Counted from the stretch's first letter, positions 35,465 to 45,086 are shown. The stretch: 64,000 nt of DNA from an uncultured Dehalococcoidia bacterium (GCA_958295935.1 OY282385.1:2397545-2461544), one strand, 5' to 3'. Made by a program: numbers and translations. The notes: generated from the sequence alone by a model not told the origin.

Positions 35465-37804
35465 ATGCGCATTGCTGATGCTATGCACGGAGTCGTAAGT
35501 TCCAACGGGATTGCATACGGCCCCCCTGCAACGGCTGTTGCCTGGGGAAGCGCCGGTTGCCCGATATTTCCTGCGTGTATCCGAGAGCACTTCAAATCGG
35601 TTGAAGTTCCTGCAAATCTGAGCAGGATGTTCGGGATGACCCTTACATACGCCCAACTCGATTCTGAAGTTCTTGAGCGATCCAACCTCGACAATCTTCC
35701 AACTCTGGGTCGCAACATCGTCCTCGACATTGTGCGGAAGCGGTTCACTCTCCTGTCGAATGAGATTCTTATACCCTCTGGCATTCCTCTAAGCTGGCTT
35801 CAAGCGTTGCCTCTCAGCCCTCGTGCCAGGAATGCAGTTCAAAGAGCATTCGGGGAGAGAGGGGAAGATGACCAATTGGGTTGGCCAATGTCAGTCTTGG
35901 AATTTCTTAGCATTCCTAACGTGGGGATCACAACGTCCATAGAGATACTCTGCGTAGTAGAGAGCGCTGAGCTTGGGCAGCTTGGCGACGTGGATTGGGA
36001 CCAAGTAGACGGTGGAGAATCCGGGTTCAATCGCATTGCCTTTGAATGGGCGGTCGAGCGAGCCTTTCAGCGACGTTTGAAGGCGTTTTCTCCCCTTATC
36101 GAACCGGTACAACTTTTTTCGGAGTGGGCTCAGTCAGAAACCAATGCAGAGACTTTGGGTGAAGCGATCAGGACAGCGGCTTCGCGCCATGACTCGGTCC
36201 GCCGCTGGGAAATGGTTGCCGGACTGAGGCTGTCGAATTTATCGATACCTCAGCCACATCCTTACGCTCTCCTGGACTCATGGTCTGAGGAATTGGACGT
36301 CCGGGAAGCCACCATATTCAGGCATCGCATCTGTCGCTCCGAACGCACTACTTTGGAAGAGTTGGGCCGGATGTTTTCACTCACTAGAGAGCGAATACGA
36401 CAGATCGAGGGGCACGTGCGTAGAAAGCTGCGAAGTTTCCTTGCCGGGCCGGACGCCGAGCCAATTCATTGGCGGGTTGGTTCTCTCCGGAACGTGATCA
36501 GGGTGGCTGCTCCCCGTCGTGTTGCAGAGAAGCTTCTCGAGGCGCCCGTGGGCAGCGGAGATTATCGAAGTATCCTATTGGACGTTGCCGGTCCATATGC
36601 TTTAGAAGGCGACTGGCTGATACATCAAGCATCGCGGGACAACGACCCTACCGATAGCATACGACTGGGAGCTGATGAATTTGGCCGTATCGACCCAGAG
36701 GCAGCGACTTCAGCGTTGTCGTCGTGGGGCCTCGACACTTCCTTTCACCGCGAATGGCTGACCCGTGACTCTTCAATCCGTGAATTCAATGGAGGACTGG
36801 TATGCTGGAGCGCCTCCTTGGGCGGTCGTTTAGCGTTTGCTCTTGCTGATCTTGGCCGGCCTGCTACGATCTACGAGTTGATGAATTACCTGCAAGAGGA
36901 CAGTAGCCTTGCTTACGTACGCAACACCCTGACTTCGGATGAGCGTGTAGTCAGAGTGGACAAAGTTCGCTATGGCCTTAGGTCGTGGGGACTCGACGAG
37001 TATGAGGGTATTGTGCACTCGATTCGCGAATTGATCGATGAGGCCAAGGGCCCTCTGCCCATCGATGACGTAGTGGATCGAATAACGCAAAACTTTGGCG
37101 TGGCGGAGACCTCTGTTCGGCAGTACGCTCATGCCCCTATTTTCGTAGTGGATGGCGATGTTGTTCGCCTGCGAACGGAGGACGAACCGTTTCAGTATCC
37201 GCGTAGTTCGGTCAGGCGGGCTCCGGGGGTTTTCGCATTAGGTCCTGGACGCGTGGCGCTGATAAGGAAGGTTGACGCTGACTTGCTGAGAGGGAGCGGC
37301 CATATCCTCGCTTATGCGGCCGGCGACATCCTGGGAGTGGAAGTGAACAGCAGGGTGACACTGAAGAACGTCGAGGGAGACATCGCGGCCTTAACGTACC
37401 CTGAGTCCTCTATTGTTGGCCCTTCAATCGGCTCTATCCGCGCACTCGCGGAACGGCTATCGGCAAAGATAGGCGACTATATGACGTTAGTCATGGATCG
37501 ATCTGATCTGTCGGTCTCGGCTCAGGTGACGCGGCCGGACGTTAGCGCTCCAAGTTGGGATCTCGTGTCCCGACTAACGGGGATTGAAGCTCAAAGTGGT
37601 ATGGCCGGCCTTGCAAAAGCCCTGCAATGCACCCCGACAGAAGTTCGCTCGATTCTGGGGTCAAGGGGAGACGAAGTCGTTCTTGAAGCTCTCCCTCGTG
37701 TGGAGTGCGAACTGCGGGAAGGCGGGCTGGCGGCTGATGGCGTGGTCACCCCGCAAGGGCGTCAGTGGGTAGGACGGCAGGAAGCCTCTTTACGCTCACG
37801 ATAG
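35465..37804 (+). CDS. Large multi-domain DNA-binding protein with a sigma-70 region 4-like helix-turn-helix
   Basis: A 779-residue protein not recognised as a named family. Residues near 65-95 (LDNLPTLGRNIVLDIVRKRF) and 142-165 (FLSIPNVGITTSIEILCVVE) look like helix-hairpin-helix or alpha-CTD-type elements. Residues 293-327 (ERTTLEELGRMFSLTRERIRQIEG, then VRRKLRSFL) match sigma-70 region 4.2. Residues about 458-515 (FALADLGRPATIYELMNYLQ, then VRVDKVRYGLRSWGLDEYEG) resemble a HARE-HTH winged helix, and a second such unit follows (PLPIDDVVDRITQNFGV). The C-terminal 200 residues are uncharacterised. No sigma region 2 is present, so it is unlikely to be a true sigma factor. It is a lone gene after decayed DNA; ATG 35465 is chosen, and a later ATG at 35627 is possible. 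Confidence 0.6.
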   Translation: MRIADAMHGVVSSNGIAYGPPATAVAWGSAGCPIFPACIREHFKSVEVPANLSRMFGMTLTYAQLDSEVLERSNLDNLPTLGRNIVLDIVRKRFTLLSNEILIPSGIPLSWLQALPLSPRARNAVQRAFGERGEDDQLGWPMSVLEFLSIPNVGITTSIEILCVVESAELGQLGDVDWDQVDGGESGFNRIAFEWAVERAFQRRLKAFSPLIEPVQLFSEWAQSETNAETLGEAIRTAASRHDSVRRWEMVAGLRLSNLSIPQPHPYALLDSWSEELDVREATIFRHRICRSERTTLEELGRMFSLTRERIRQIEGHVRRKLRSFLAGPDAEPIHWRVGSLRNVIRVAAPRRVAEKLLEAPVGSGDYRSILLDVAGPYALEGDWLIHQASRDNDPTDSIRLGADEFGRIDPEAATSALSSWGLDTSFHREWLTRDSSIREFNGGLVCWSASLGGRLAFALADLGRPATIYELMNYLQEDSSLAYVRNTLTSDERVVRVDKVRYGLRSWGLDEYEGIVHSIRELIDEAKGPLPIDDVVDRITQNFGVAETSVRQYAHAPIFVVDGDVVRLRTEDEPFQYPRSSVRRAPGVFALGPGRVALIRKVDADLLRGSGHILAYAAGDILGVEVNSRVTLKNVEGDIAALTYPESSIVGPSIGSIRALAERLSAKIGDYMTLVMDRSDLSVSAQVTRPDVSAPSWDLVSRLTGIEAQSGMAGLAKALQCTPTEVRSILGSRGDEVVLEALPRVECELREGGLAADGVVTPQGRQWVGRQEASLRSR

Positions 37805-37894
37805 CTGGCCTTCTTCCAAGCCAGGCAACCGGTCCTGGCCACTCCAGAGGAGTTTCCGAGATTTCTGCCTGCTTACGCGGGCGGGTTGTTAGAG

Positions 37895-39055
37895 TCAGTG
37901 CCAGTTTCGTTCGTCTTCGACGGTGCGTATGGGTCTTTTGGGGAATGGTTGGAATGGGTATTCGGCGAGTTTTTCTTCGTTGATTTCGACTCCGAGTCCG
38001 GGCCGCTTGGGGAGTTCTACGTATCCCTCGTGGTCGGGTTCGAGGTATCCGTTGCATACGTCTCTGGACATGGGTTCGACGCTGAGCGCGTATTCGTATA
38101 TGAGAAAGTTGGGCATGACGGCGGAGGCGTGTATGGCTGCTGCGCATCCTATTCCGGTGCTGTTCCATCCGTGCGGCGATACTGCGACGTACCAGGGTTG
38201 TGCCATGGCGGCGATTTGCGTCAGTTCGAGTATTCCGCCCGTGTTGCAGATGTCCGGGTTTATGATGTCTGCTGCTCGTTTTTCGAGTACTTCCCGGAAT
38301 CCGCTTCGGGTGTACAGGGCTTCTCCGGTGACGACGGGTATGGTGGTTGCCTTGCGCACTTCTGCTATGGCGTCGAGGTTGTCCGGGGGGCAGGGTTCTT
38401 CAAACCAGTATGGGTCGTACTCTTCCATCTTCTTTGCTGCTCGTATGGCGTTCATAGGTGAGAGGCGTCTGTGGACCTCGATCAACAGTTCTACTTCCGG
38501 CCCTACGGCTTCTCTGACGGCTCTTACGACTTTGGCGGCGTGTTCGAGGGCGTCTCTGTTGACGTACTCGGCCCATGGTCCTGGGAACGGGTCGAATTTG
38601 AGGGCGGTGAATCCTCGCTCGCGGACGACTTTATGTGCTTCCTGTCCGGCTTCTTCGGGTGACCCGCTTCCTCCCCATCCGTTGGCGTAGAGTCGAATGC
38701 GGGGTCGGCATGGGCCTCCGAGGAGGTCGTATATCGGGCGGTCGAGGGTTTTTCCAACGATGTCCCACAGTGCGATTTCTATTCCGCTGAGTGCGCAGTG
38801 TAGGTCCATGGCTGGCCGCTTGGTTGAGAAGTCTTCGTGTGCGACGTGTGTGAAGTGGCGTATGTGGAAGGGGTCTCGTCCTTCCAGGTATCTTGCGAGT
38901 TGGAGGACGTGTGCTTCGATCTGGGTGTCCCGGTCGGCCTGTGTGTATGCTTCTCCCCATCCGGTGATGCCCTGGTCTGTCTGTACCTTTACGAAGATGA
39001 AGTTCTTGCCCACGCCGGGGTTCATCTTGTGTACTGTGACGTCGGTGATTTTCAT
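37895..39055 (-). CDS. Enolase-superfamily sugar-acid dehydratase (galactonate dehydratase-like)
   Basis: A 386-residue member of the mandelate racemase group starting MKITDVTVHKMNPG. The capping domain carries the 20s loop, and the barrel has K153 (TALKFDPFPGPW), metal ligands E193 (LIEVHRRL, with H195), E220 (WFEEPCPPDN) and E245 (TGEALYTR), and the catalytic histidine H295 (VSPHGWNSTG). E-V-H-x-R-L-S-P and the SPHG motif favour D-galactonate/gluconate-type dehydratases, which make 2-keto-3-deoxy sugar acids. It is clearly paralogous to the enzyme at 12775 but distantly so. Its 3-prime end faces the 779-residue DNA-binding protein gene. Confidence 0.86.
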   Translation of the reverse strand: MKITDVTVHKMNPGVGKNFIFVKVQTDQGITGWGEAYTQADRDTQIEAHVLQLARYLEGRDPFHIRHFTHVAHEDFSTKRPAMDLHCALSGIEIALWDIVGKTLDRPIYDLLGGPCRPRIRLYANGWGGSGSPEEAGQEAHKVVRERGFTALKFDPFPGPWAEYVNRDALEHAAKVVRAVREAVGPEVELLIEVHRRLSPMNAIRAAKKMEEYDPYWFEEPCPPDNLDAIAEVRKATTIPVVTGEALYTRSGFREVLEKRAADIINPDICNTGGILELTQIAAMAQPWYVAVSPHGWNSTGIGCAAAIHASAVMPNFLIYEYALSVEPMSRDVCNGYLEPDHEGYVELPKRPGLGVEINEEKLAEYPFQPFPKRPIRTVEDERNWH

Positions 39056-39503
39056 GTTGGCTCTCCCGGCCTGGGTTGGTTGTTGCTGGTTGTGTATCGT
39101 ACACTCCGGTCGGGGGTTTCGGATGCTGATGGGGCTATCTGCTCAAGCGCTGGTCTGTTATCTTCCCCATCTGCTTCCTGAGAACTCCAAACTCATCAGA
39201 CAAAGACGGTGATTCATCCATCTCTCACCCCTTGCCCTATATTCTTCATACTTCTTGATGATTTTGGAAAGGCCCCGGGGCGTCAAGGGGGAGGTTGACA
39301 GGCGAGAATTTGCTGTGACACTGCCTGCCGCGCGAGCAGGTCAACAACAACCCGTTGTCGGCCAACGCCCCAAGGAGACGCGGGCCGGCTCAGGCATCCG
39401 AATGAGTCGTGGCTGCTGGGGGTTTGTATACTGGGCACGACGACGGCATCCTTCTTCGCAGGAAATAACACATCAAGAACCTTGATACAGGAGGTGGCTC
39501 AGG
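39056..39503. other. Intergenic region with one copy of a dispersed 30-bp repeat
   Basis: About 450 bases between the divergent dehydratase and the 62-residue membrane protein gene. It includes repeat copy 1 (39109-39138) and a locally AT-richer stretch around 39200-39270. A TATACT hexamer at 39427-39432 could serve as a -10 box for the small gene, but no good -35 is seen. No coding frame is supported. Confidence 0.45.
39109..39138. repeat. 30-bp dispersed repeat, copy 1
   Basis: This 30-base sequence containing GGGGGTTTCGGATGCTGATG recurs at 39708-39737 in the same orientation with one mismatch. It lies about 55 bases upstream of the dehydratase start. Confidence 0.85.
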
Positions 39504-39692
39504 ATGGCACATTGGAGATTGTTGGTAATATTGATCGTCGCTGGATTCTTTTCGGGCTTCGCGGTCGAGATAGCGGGGGAGAGGCTGCCAGATGCGGGCT
39601 TCGTGGTTCACTATCTGGTTGGGTCTGGCACCGCGGTCGTCGTCGGACTGCTGATCGCCGGGGTTACTTCGCACATCAAGCCAAGAGAATAG
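39504..39692 (+). CDS. Small two-span membrane protein
   Basis: A 62-residue protein with two hydrophobic segments (about 5-24, LLVILIVAGFFSGFAVEIAG, and 33-55, ending AGVTSHIKPRE). A strong AGGAGGT ribosome-binding site lies 8 bases before the ATG, the best such site in this part of the window, which argues that it is really translated. No family is recognised. The basic C-terminus should be cytoplasmic. It is flanked by the two copies of the 30-bp repeat. Confidence 0.6.
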   Translation: MAHWRLLVILIVAGFFSGFAVEIAGERLPDAGFVVHYLVGSGTAVVVGLLIAGVTSHIKPRE

Positions 39693-39707
39693 AATCGCAA
39701 AAATCGG

Positions 39708-39737
39708 GTCGGGGGTTTCGGACGCTGATGGGGCTAT
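39708..39737. repeat. 30-bp dispersed repeat, copy 2, overlapping a TATAAT box
   Basis: Same orientation and one mismatch relative to copy 1, 599 bases away. A consensus TATAAT hexamer occurs at 39735-39740, partly inside the repeat, so it may form the promoter of the JAMM protease gene. No matching -35 is visible. Confidence 0.85.
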
Positions 39738-39763
39738 AATCGGCAGCTGTTGGTTGATCTGAG

Positions 39764-40243
39764 TTGGCTGGGTCGTTTCGGTCCGGTTATCATGCGGGGT
39801 TGCGTTTGGCGCACATCAAGATTCATCGGAAGGTGATAGGCGAGATGATTGCGCACGCATTGGAGGAGGACCCGTTGGAGTGCTGCGGGGTTCTTCTGGG
39901 TTCGGAGACGGAGGCGCGGCGTCTGGAGCGTATCAGGAACGTTTCGGAGGATCGCGAGCGTCGTTATTCGATGGATCCGTTGGAGCAGGCTGCTGCTGAG
40001 CAGCGGGCTGATGCGGCAGGGGAGGGGATCACGGCTATCTATCACTCTCACACGTACACGCAGGCTTATCCTTCGAAGACGGACGTGAGGAACGCGGTGA
40101 ACTCGATGTGGACGGGGCCTTTCTACGTGTTGGTGTCGCTGGTGGAGAAGACTCGGCCTGTGGTGCGCGCTTTTCGTATATCAGACTCGGGGGAGGTGAC
40201 CGAGGCGGTTATTACCACGGATGGGCGGGCGTATCGGTCGTAG
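39764..40243 (+). CDS. JAMM/MPN zinc metalloprotease (M67 family)
   Basis: A 159-residue single-domain JAB1/MPN protein. The catalytic set is complete: E39 in DPLECCGVLLG, then H94-S-H96, seven residues, S104 and D107 (HSHTYTQAYPSKTD). Bacterial stand-alone members cleave isopeptide or C-terminal bonds of ubiquitin-like sulfur carriers (MoaD/ThiS/CysO type), for example in cysteine synthesis. No sulfur-carrier, E1-like or CysM gene is adjacent. The start is uncertain: TTG 39764 or an in-frame TTG at 39806 just before HIKIHRKV. It is convergent with the amino acid transporter ATPase gene. Confidence 0.85.
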   Translation: MAGSFRSGYHAGLRLAHIKIHRKVIGEMIAHALEEDPLECCGVLLGSETEARRLERIRNVSEDRERRYSMDPLEQAAAEQRADAAGEGITAIYHSHTYTQAYPSKTDVRNAVNSMWTGPFYVLVSLVEKTRPVVRAFRISDSGEVTEAVITTDGRAYRS

Positions 40244-40277
40244 GGGGTTTAGCGGGCGCGGCGGGCCGGTTGCGGGC

Positions 40278-41036
40278 TCACAGTATCTGTGACAGGAAGA
40301 GTTTTGTGCGGTCCTCCTGTGGGTTGTTGAATATCTGGTCTGGGGAGCCGTCTTCCACGATGTTGCCGTGGTCGAACATGAGCATTCGGTCTGAGACTTC
40401 CTGAGCGAATCCCATTTCGTGGGTAACGACGATCATGGTCATGCCGGATGCCGCCAGTTCCTGCATGACGTCGAGAACTTCCTTGATCATTTCGGGGTCC
40501 AGGGCGGAGGTTGGCTCGTCGAAGAGCATGATCTTTGGCTGCATGGCGAGGGCTCGGGCTATGGCGACTCTCTGCTGCTGTCCGCCGGATAGTTGCGCCG
40601 GGTATTTGGTTGCCTGTTCGGGTATGCCAACTCGGTCGAGCAGTCCCATGGCGACTTCGGTCGCTTTGTCCTTGGGCCATTTTCTGACTCTTGAGGGGGC
40701 GAGTGTTATGTTTTCCATGACGGTGAGGTGCGGGAAGAGGTTGAAGGACTGAAAGACCATGCCGACTTCTCTGCGGATGGATTCTATGTTTCGTATGTCG
40801 TCGGTTAGTTCTATTCCATCGACGATGATGTCGCCTTTCTGGTGTTCGTCAAGGCGGTTGATCATGCGTATGAAGGTGGATTTTCCTGATCCTGATGGGC
40901 CGAATACGACTACGACCTGCCCCTGTTTTACGGTGGTGGTTATGCCTCTGACGGCGTGGAATTGTCCGAACCACTTGTGAACGTCTCTGCAGACGATCAT
41001 GTCCTGGGTTGCGGCGGTTTCCTGGTTGGCGTTCAC
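40278..41036 (-). CDS. aapP: Polar amino acid ABC transporter ATP-binding protein
   Basis: A 252-residue ABC ATPase of the GlnQ/AapP group: Walker [11 protein letters not shown]-loop [13 protein letters not shown], signature [16 protein letters not shown], Walker [14 protein letters not shown], and the switch histidine [14 protein letters not shown]. It powers import of amino acids together with the two permeases and the binding protein encoded upstream on the same strand (43748-44839, 42346-43557, 41098-42342). The symbol rests on operon layout resembling the Rhizobium Aap system; the gene could equally be called glnQ-like. Confidence 0.93.
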   Translation of the reverse strand: MNANQETAATQDMIVCRDVHKWFGQFHAVRGITTTVKQGQVVVVFGPSGSGKSTFIRMINRLDEHQKGDIIVDGIELTDDIRNIESIRREVGMVFQSFNLFPHLTVMENITLAPSRVRKWPKDKATEVAMGLLDRVGIPEQATKYPAQLSGGQQQRVAIARALAMQPKIMLFDEPTSALDPEMIKEVLDVMQELAASGMTMIVVTHEMGFAQEVSDRMLMFDHGNIVEDGSPDQIFNNPQEDRTKLFLSQIL

Positions 41037-41097
41037 GAGGTCCTCCGAAGCGTTCTTCTTCGAGCTGCGTCCGGTTCGGTTTCCACTGTGTGTTCGG

Positions 41098-42342
41098 TCA
41101 TCTTGTTCCGACGCCGAGGTTTTGCTCTACGCGGCGGCTGACGTATGACATTCCATACGTGAAGATCCAGAAGACGATGGCCAGGAAGATGAAGAGTTCC
41201 TTTGCGCTGGCGAGGTATTCCGGGTTTCCCTGTATGAATGCTCTGCCTATTTCTACTACATCCAGCATTCCGATGATGTATACGAGGCTGGTGTCCTTGA
41301 AGAGGGCGATGAACTGTCCGACGATGGCGGGGATTACGTTGCGGATGGCTTGGGGGAGGGATATGAGGAAGGTGATTTGCCATCCATGGAGTCCCAGGGC
41401 GCGGGCTGCTTCGGCCTGTCCCGGGTGGAGTGACTGCAGTCCGCCGCGTATGTTTTCGGCCATGTATGCGGAGCTGAAGAGCGTGATTACTATGGCCGCG
41501 CGGAAGAGCGAGTTTTGGGAGAAGTCTTGGGGGAATGCGAGGGGCACGACGACTTGGGACATGAAGAGTAGGGTTATGAGGGGCACTCCCCGGAACACTT
41601 CGATGAAGACGACGCACAGTGTCTTTACTACAGGCAGGTGGCTTCGCCTGCCGAGAGCGAGGAGTATGCCAATGGGTAGGCTGAGCGCGATGCCTGCGAC
41701 TGCGAGTATCACGTTCAGCAGTAGTCCGCCCCATCGCAAGACCGGGACGGGCTGCAGTCCTGGGACCCATCCTCCGAGCAAGACGAGTGTGAGCGAGAAT
41801 GCTGCGACGCCGGCCAGTATGATTCCTCGTACGTTTCCGAGGGGTGTGTAGCGGGCGAGGGCGAGTCCGGCGAAAACGGCTGGCAGGTTGGCGAGTAGCA
41901 ATAGCCTCGTGTCCCAGCCCATTCTGTCGAGGCTGTATGGGACGAATGCCATTGCGGATACGGCTATTGCGGCTGTGAGTGCGACGGGCTTTGCGATGCT
42001 CTTTCCTGCGACGCCCCATGCCATTCCGAGCAGGAATATTCCGAGGAGCAGGCCCACCTGGGGTCTCCATGCGCAGTTTTGTCCCGGGCATGCGGATTCG
42101 GTGTTGTATTGGCCTATGACGAACTGACTTCCCAGGCGTGTTACAACTTTCCAGTCGGCTTCTGAGGCTGCCCATCTGATGCTGAACCATAGGGTGAGGA
42201 TTATGGCGATTGCGGCTAGTACGGTGAGGACGCCGTTGAACCGCGAGTTGAAGAGGTTTTCTCGGGCCCATCCGATGGCGCCGGTTTCTGAGCGCGGCGG
42301 CGGCAGGGCGGGCGAGTCGAGGGAGTGGGCGTTTGCAACCAT
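41098..42342 (-). CDS. aapM: Polar amino acid ABC transporter permease (AapM-like)
   Basis: A 414-residue inner-membrane permease of the HisM/GlnP family. The C-terminal 200 residues hold the conserved transport domain with the EAA-type loop [18 protein letters not shown] and [13 protein letters not shown]-like start. The N-terminal half carries extra membrane segments and a periplasmic stretch with [10 protein letters not shown], the layout of AapM rather than short HisM proteins. It starts only three bases downstream of the AapQ-like stop, so the two permeases are translated together. Confidence 0.9.
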   Translation of the reverse strand: MVANAHSLDSPALPPPRSETGAIGWARENLFNSRFNGVLTVLAAIAIILTLWFSIRWAASEADWKVVTRLGSQFVIGQYNTESACPGQNCAWRPQVGLLLGIFLLGMAWGVAGKSIAKPVALTAAIAVSAMAFVPYSLDRMGWDTRLLLLANLPAVFAGLALARYTPLGNVRGIILAGVAAFSLTLVLLGGWVPGLQPVPVLRWGGLLLNVILAVAGIALSLPIGILLALGRRSHLPVVKTLCVVFIEVFRGVPLITLLFMSQVVVPLAFPQDFSQNSLFRAAIVITLFSSAYMAENIRGGLQSLHPGQAEAARALGLHGWQITFLISLPQAIRNVIPAIVGQFIALFKDTSLVYIIGMLDVVEIGRAFIQGNPEYLASAKELFIFLAIVFWIFTYGMSYVSRRVEQNLGVGTR

Positions 42343-42345
42343 GGC

Positions 42346-43557
42346 CTATCTTCCTCTGATCCTGACTCGCCGGTTGTATAGGTTGCCTATGAGTGAGTAC
42401 GTGAGGCTTATGGCGAGGTAAGCGATCATGACCATCACGAAGATGGAGACTGCCGGGGCTGTCTGGGTCATGGTCTTGGCGATGTTCGTTACGTCTGAAT
42501 ATCCGATGGCGCCTGCGAGGCTGCTGTTCTTTGTGAGGTTGAGATATTGGCTAATCATTGGGGGGATTATGACTCTGAGGGCCTGTGGGAAGGTTACGTG
42601 GCGCAGCGCCTTGAGGGGCGATAGTCCCAAGGCTTTGGCTGCTTCGGTCTGTCCTTTTCCGACGGCGGTTATTCCTGCGCGCACTATTTCTGCCATGAAT
42701 GCGGCGGTGTACATGACGAGGCCTATCATGAGTGCGATCAGTCCGGCTGGGGCAGTAAAACCTCCGGCGAGTCTTCCAAATGCTCCGTGGGGTTCGGGGT
42801 TGGAGATGACTAGTGGGGCCTGTCCAAAGGCGGCGGCTACGACGAACCAGGAGACTATGCCGATGGCGACGGCTGCGATGGCTCCGTACAGGACGGGGTA
42901 AGAGGTCTTGCCGGTCATGGTTTCTCGGCGGGTCAATCTCTTGTATAGGGATACGCCTGCTATGACGGAGAATGCGGCGAGGGCTATCCACGCGGCCGCG
43001 GCTGGGGCGCTGGGGGCTGCGGGCCATGGTGTGGAGACGCCGCTGTTGTTGATGAAGAGGCGTCCTGCGATGGCGTAGCCTTCTCTTATGGGGGGCAGGG
43101 CCAAGACTACGTAGAACCAGAAGAATAGCTGTACGAGGAGTGGGACGTTGCGGAAGAACTCGATGAATGCGGTGGCGAGTTTGGATACGATCCAGTTGTC
43201 CGACAGGCGCGCTACGCCTATGAACGTGCCCAGTATGGTGGCGAGTATGACGCCTATGATGGATACGATAATGGTATTTGTGAGGGCTGCCAGGAAGGCG
43301 TATAGAAAGGTATTGGATGGGCTGTATGGTATGAATGAGTGTCCTATGGGTGTTTGATATGCTCTTTGGAGGAAGCTGAACCCGTATGGGATATCTCGTT
43401 CATTTATTGCGTTTCCGATGTTGAAGAAGAACCACGTAACGAGTACTACGACGAGGACCCCGGATACGATCTGCAAGGCCCACTGAAGTACCCGGACATG
43501 CCGCCAAAGGGGAATGCCCTGGTAGGTGAGGAATTGGGGTATTCCTTCGGTTGTCAT
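42346..43557 (-). CDS. aapQ: Polar amino acid ABC transporter permease (AapQ-like)
   Basis: A 403-residue permease with about eight membrane segments. The conserved domain begins ATAFIEFFRNVPLLVQLFFWF and has the ATPase-contact loop GKGQTEAAKALGLSPLKA. An insertion of several membrane helices between the first and second halves of the domain is typical of AapQ. It works as a heterodimer with the AapM-like permease. The gene begins 190 bases after the binding-protein gene. Confidence 0.9.
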   Translation of the reverse strand: MTTEGIPQFLTYQGIPLWRHVRVLQWALQIVSGVLVVVLVTWFFFNIGNAINERDIPYGFSFLQRAYQTPIGHSFIPYSPSNTFLYAFLAALTNTIIVSIIGVILATILGTFIGVARLSDNWIVSKLATAFIEFFRNVPLLVQLFFWFYVVLALPPIREGYAIAGRLFINNSGVSTPWPAAPSAPAAAAWIALAAFSVIAGVSLYKRLTRRETMTGKTSYPVLYGAIAAVAIGIVSWFVVAAAFGQAPLVISNPEPHGAFGRLAGGFTAPAGLIALMIGLVMYTAAFMAEIVRAGITAVGKGQTEAAKALGLSPLKALRHVTFPQALRVIIPPMISQYLNLTKNSSLAGAIGYSDVTNIAKTMTQTAPAVSIFVMVMIAYLAISLTYSLIGNLYNRRVRIRGR

Positions 43558-43747
43558 GCTCTACGTTGGGCGCGTTTGGCGGTGCCGGGCATCTTTGAGG
43601 CGCCTCGTCGGGGGGCGCGTGGCTTGTGCGCGAGTAGGGTCGGTCCAAAGCGGCAGTTCCAGACCGGTTCAGGGGGAATTTTCAGCTGGTTGTATTGCCT
43701 GCCGCGTCCCCTTCATTGGCGCGGTAACGTTGCGAAGGCGCTTGCTC

Positions 43748-44839
43748 TTAGCGCAGCGGCGGGGCGTATATCTGTCCACCCTTTGGGCAGTCGCTGCACG
43801 GGGCGTTTGCCCATAGAGCGTTTCGGGATCCTTCTCTGGGTAGGTTTACGCCGTTGGCGCCGAGGTTTCGTTCGTATATTTCTCCGTAGTTTCCTACGGC
43901 CCTGATGACGTCCTGGGCTGCGGTGAGGTTGATGCCGAGGGTTTCCTGTCCGAATGATCCCGAGATCCCGAAGAGTCGGTCGACTTTGGTGTTTCCTGTG
44001 GCGGCTGAGGGTACGTTGCCCTGGTTTATGCCGTATGCCTCAGCGTATATGAGCATTCCCATAACGGTTTTGACGACGTCGTACCAGTTTTCGTCTCCGT
44101 GGGGTACGACGGGTCCGAGGGGTTCTTCAGAGATGGTCTCCGGGAGTATGACGTGCGCGTTCCTGTCCTGGAAGGCGGAGCTTATGGCTGCAAGTTGAGA
44201 TCGGTCGTTGGTGAATGCGTCGCACTGTTGGCTTTCGTATGCTGCGACGACAGCGTCGGTGTCTTCGAAGGTTACGACCTGCACGTTGAGGTTGTTCTGC
44301 GTGGAGTAGTCCTCGAGGTTTTGTTCGGTGGTGGTGCCCTGGGTGACGCATACGGAGGCGTCTTTGAGTTCGAGTGCGCTTGAGATTTCGAGGTCTTTCC
44401 TTACGAGGAATCCCTGTCCGTCGTAGAACATAGTGGGAGCGTAGTTGCCCCATTGAGCGTCTCTCGAGGATGTCCATGTGACAGTGCGTACGAGCATGTC
44501 AATTTCGCCTGCCTGAACGGTTGGACCTCTCTCGGCGGCTGAGATGAGGCGGATTTCGATGGCGGTTGAGTCTCCGAGTACGGCTGCCGCTACTGCTCTG
44601 CAGAGGTCAATGTCAAAGCCGACGTTGTTTCCGTCTGCGTCTGTTGATCCGTATCCCGGGACGTCGTTTCTGCTGGCGCAGAGGATTCTGCCTCGTTCCT
44701 TGACAGTATCGAGCCTTGAGGTCTCTGAGGTCTCTGGCTGTTCTGTCGGGGTTTCTTGAGTTTCGCGGCTGCATGCTGCGACGGCTATGGCGACTGCGGC
44801 CAGCAGGGCGATTGCGATGATGAGCCTCGACAGTGTCAC
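43748..44839 (-). CDS. aapJ: Amino acid ABC transporter substrate-binding lipoprotein (AapJ-like)
   Basis: A 363-residue family-3 solute-binding protein with an N-terminal hydrophobic segment and lipobox VAAC (Cys23). A short Thr/Glu/Pro-rich spacer follows, then the ligand-binding domains: LCASRNDVPGYGSTDADGNNVGFDIDLCRAVAAAVLG, ERGPTVQAGEIDMLVRTVTWTSSRD (both partly quoted) and a C-terminal CSDCPKGGQIY. It captures amino acids outside the membrane and delivers them to the AapQ/AapM permeases. It is the first gene of the aapJQMP set. Confidence 0.92.
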   Translation of the reverse strand: MTLSRLIIAIALLAAVAIAVAACSRETQETPTEQPETSETSRLDTVKERGRILCASRNDVPGYGSTDADGNNVGFDIDLCRAVAAAVLGDSTAIEIRLISAAERGPTVQAGEIDMLVRTVTWTSSRDAQWGNYAPTMFYDGQGFLVRKDLEISSALELKDASVCVTQGTTTEQNLEDYSTQNNLNVQVVTFEDTDAVVAAYESQQCDAFTNDRSQLAAISSAFQDRNAHVILPETISEEPLGPVVPHGDENWYDVVKTVMGMLIYAEAYGINQGNVPSAATGNTKVDRLFGISGSFGQETLGINLTAAQDVIRAVGNYGEIYERNLGANGVNLPREGSRNALWANAPCSDCPKGGQIYAPPLR

Positions 44840-45086
44840 TTTCGTTTCCTCCGTTTGTTATCCATCGGATGGCCTTTGGCTCTCCTGCGGATGGTTGGCT
44901 GTGCGCACGGGGTTGGTCAGGGGTTGGTCATATGGTCGCGGGGACGTATGGTAATACGTTGCATAGCGCAAGGAAAGGGGGCGCGCTGGCTGCGCGGGTT
45001 ACGGATTTGGGGCTTTCACGGGGCGGATCGAGGTTCCATCTATCCTAGTCGTGTTCGGCTCGTGGTCATCGCGAGTTGCTTGGGTG

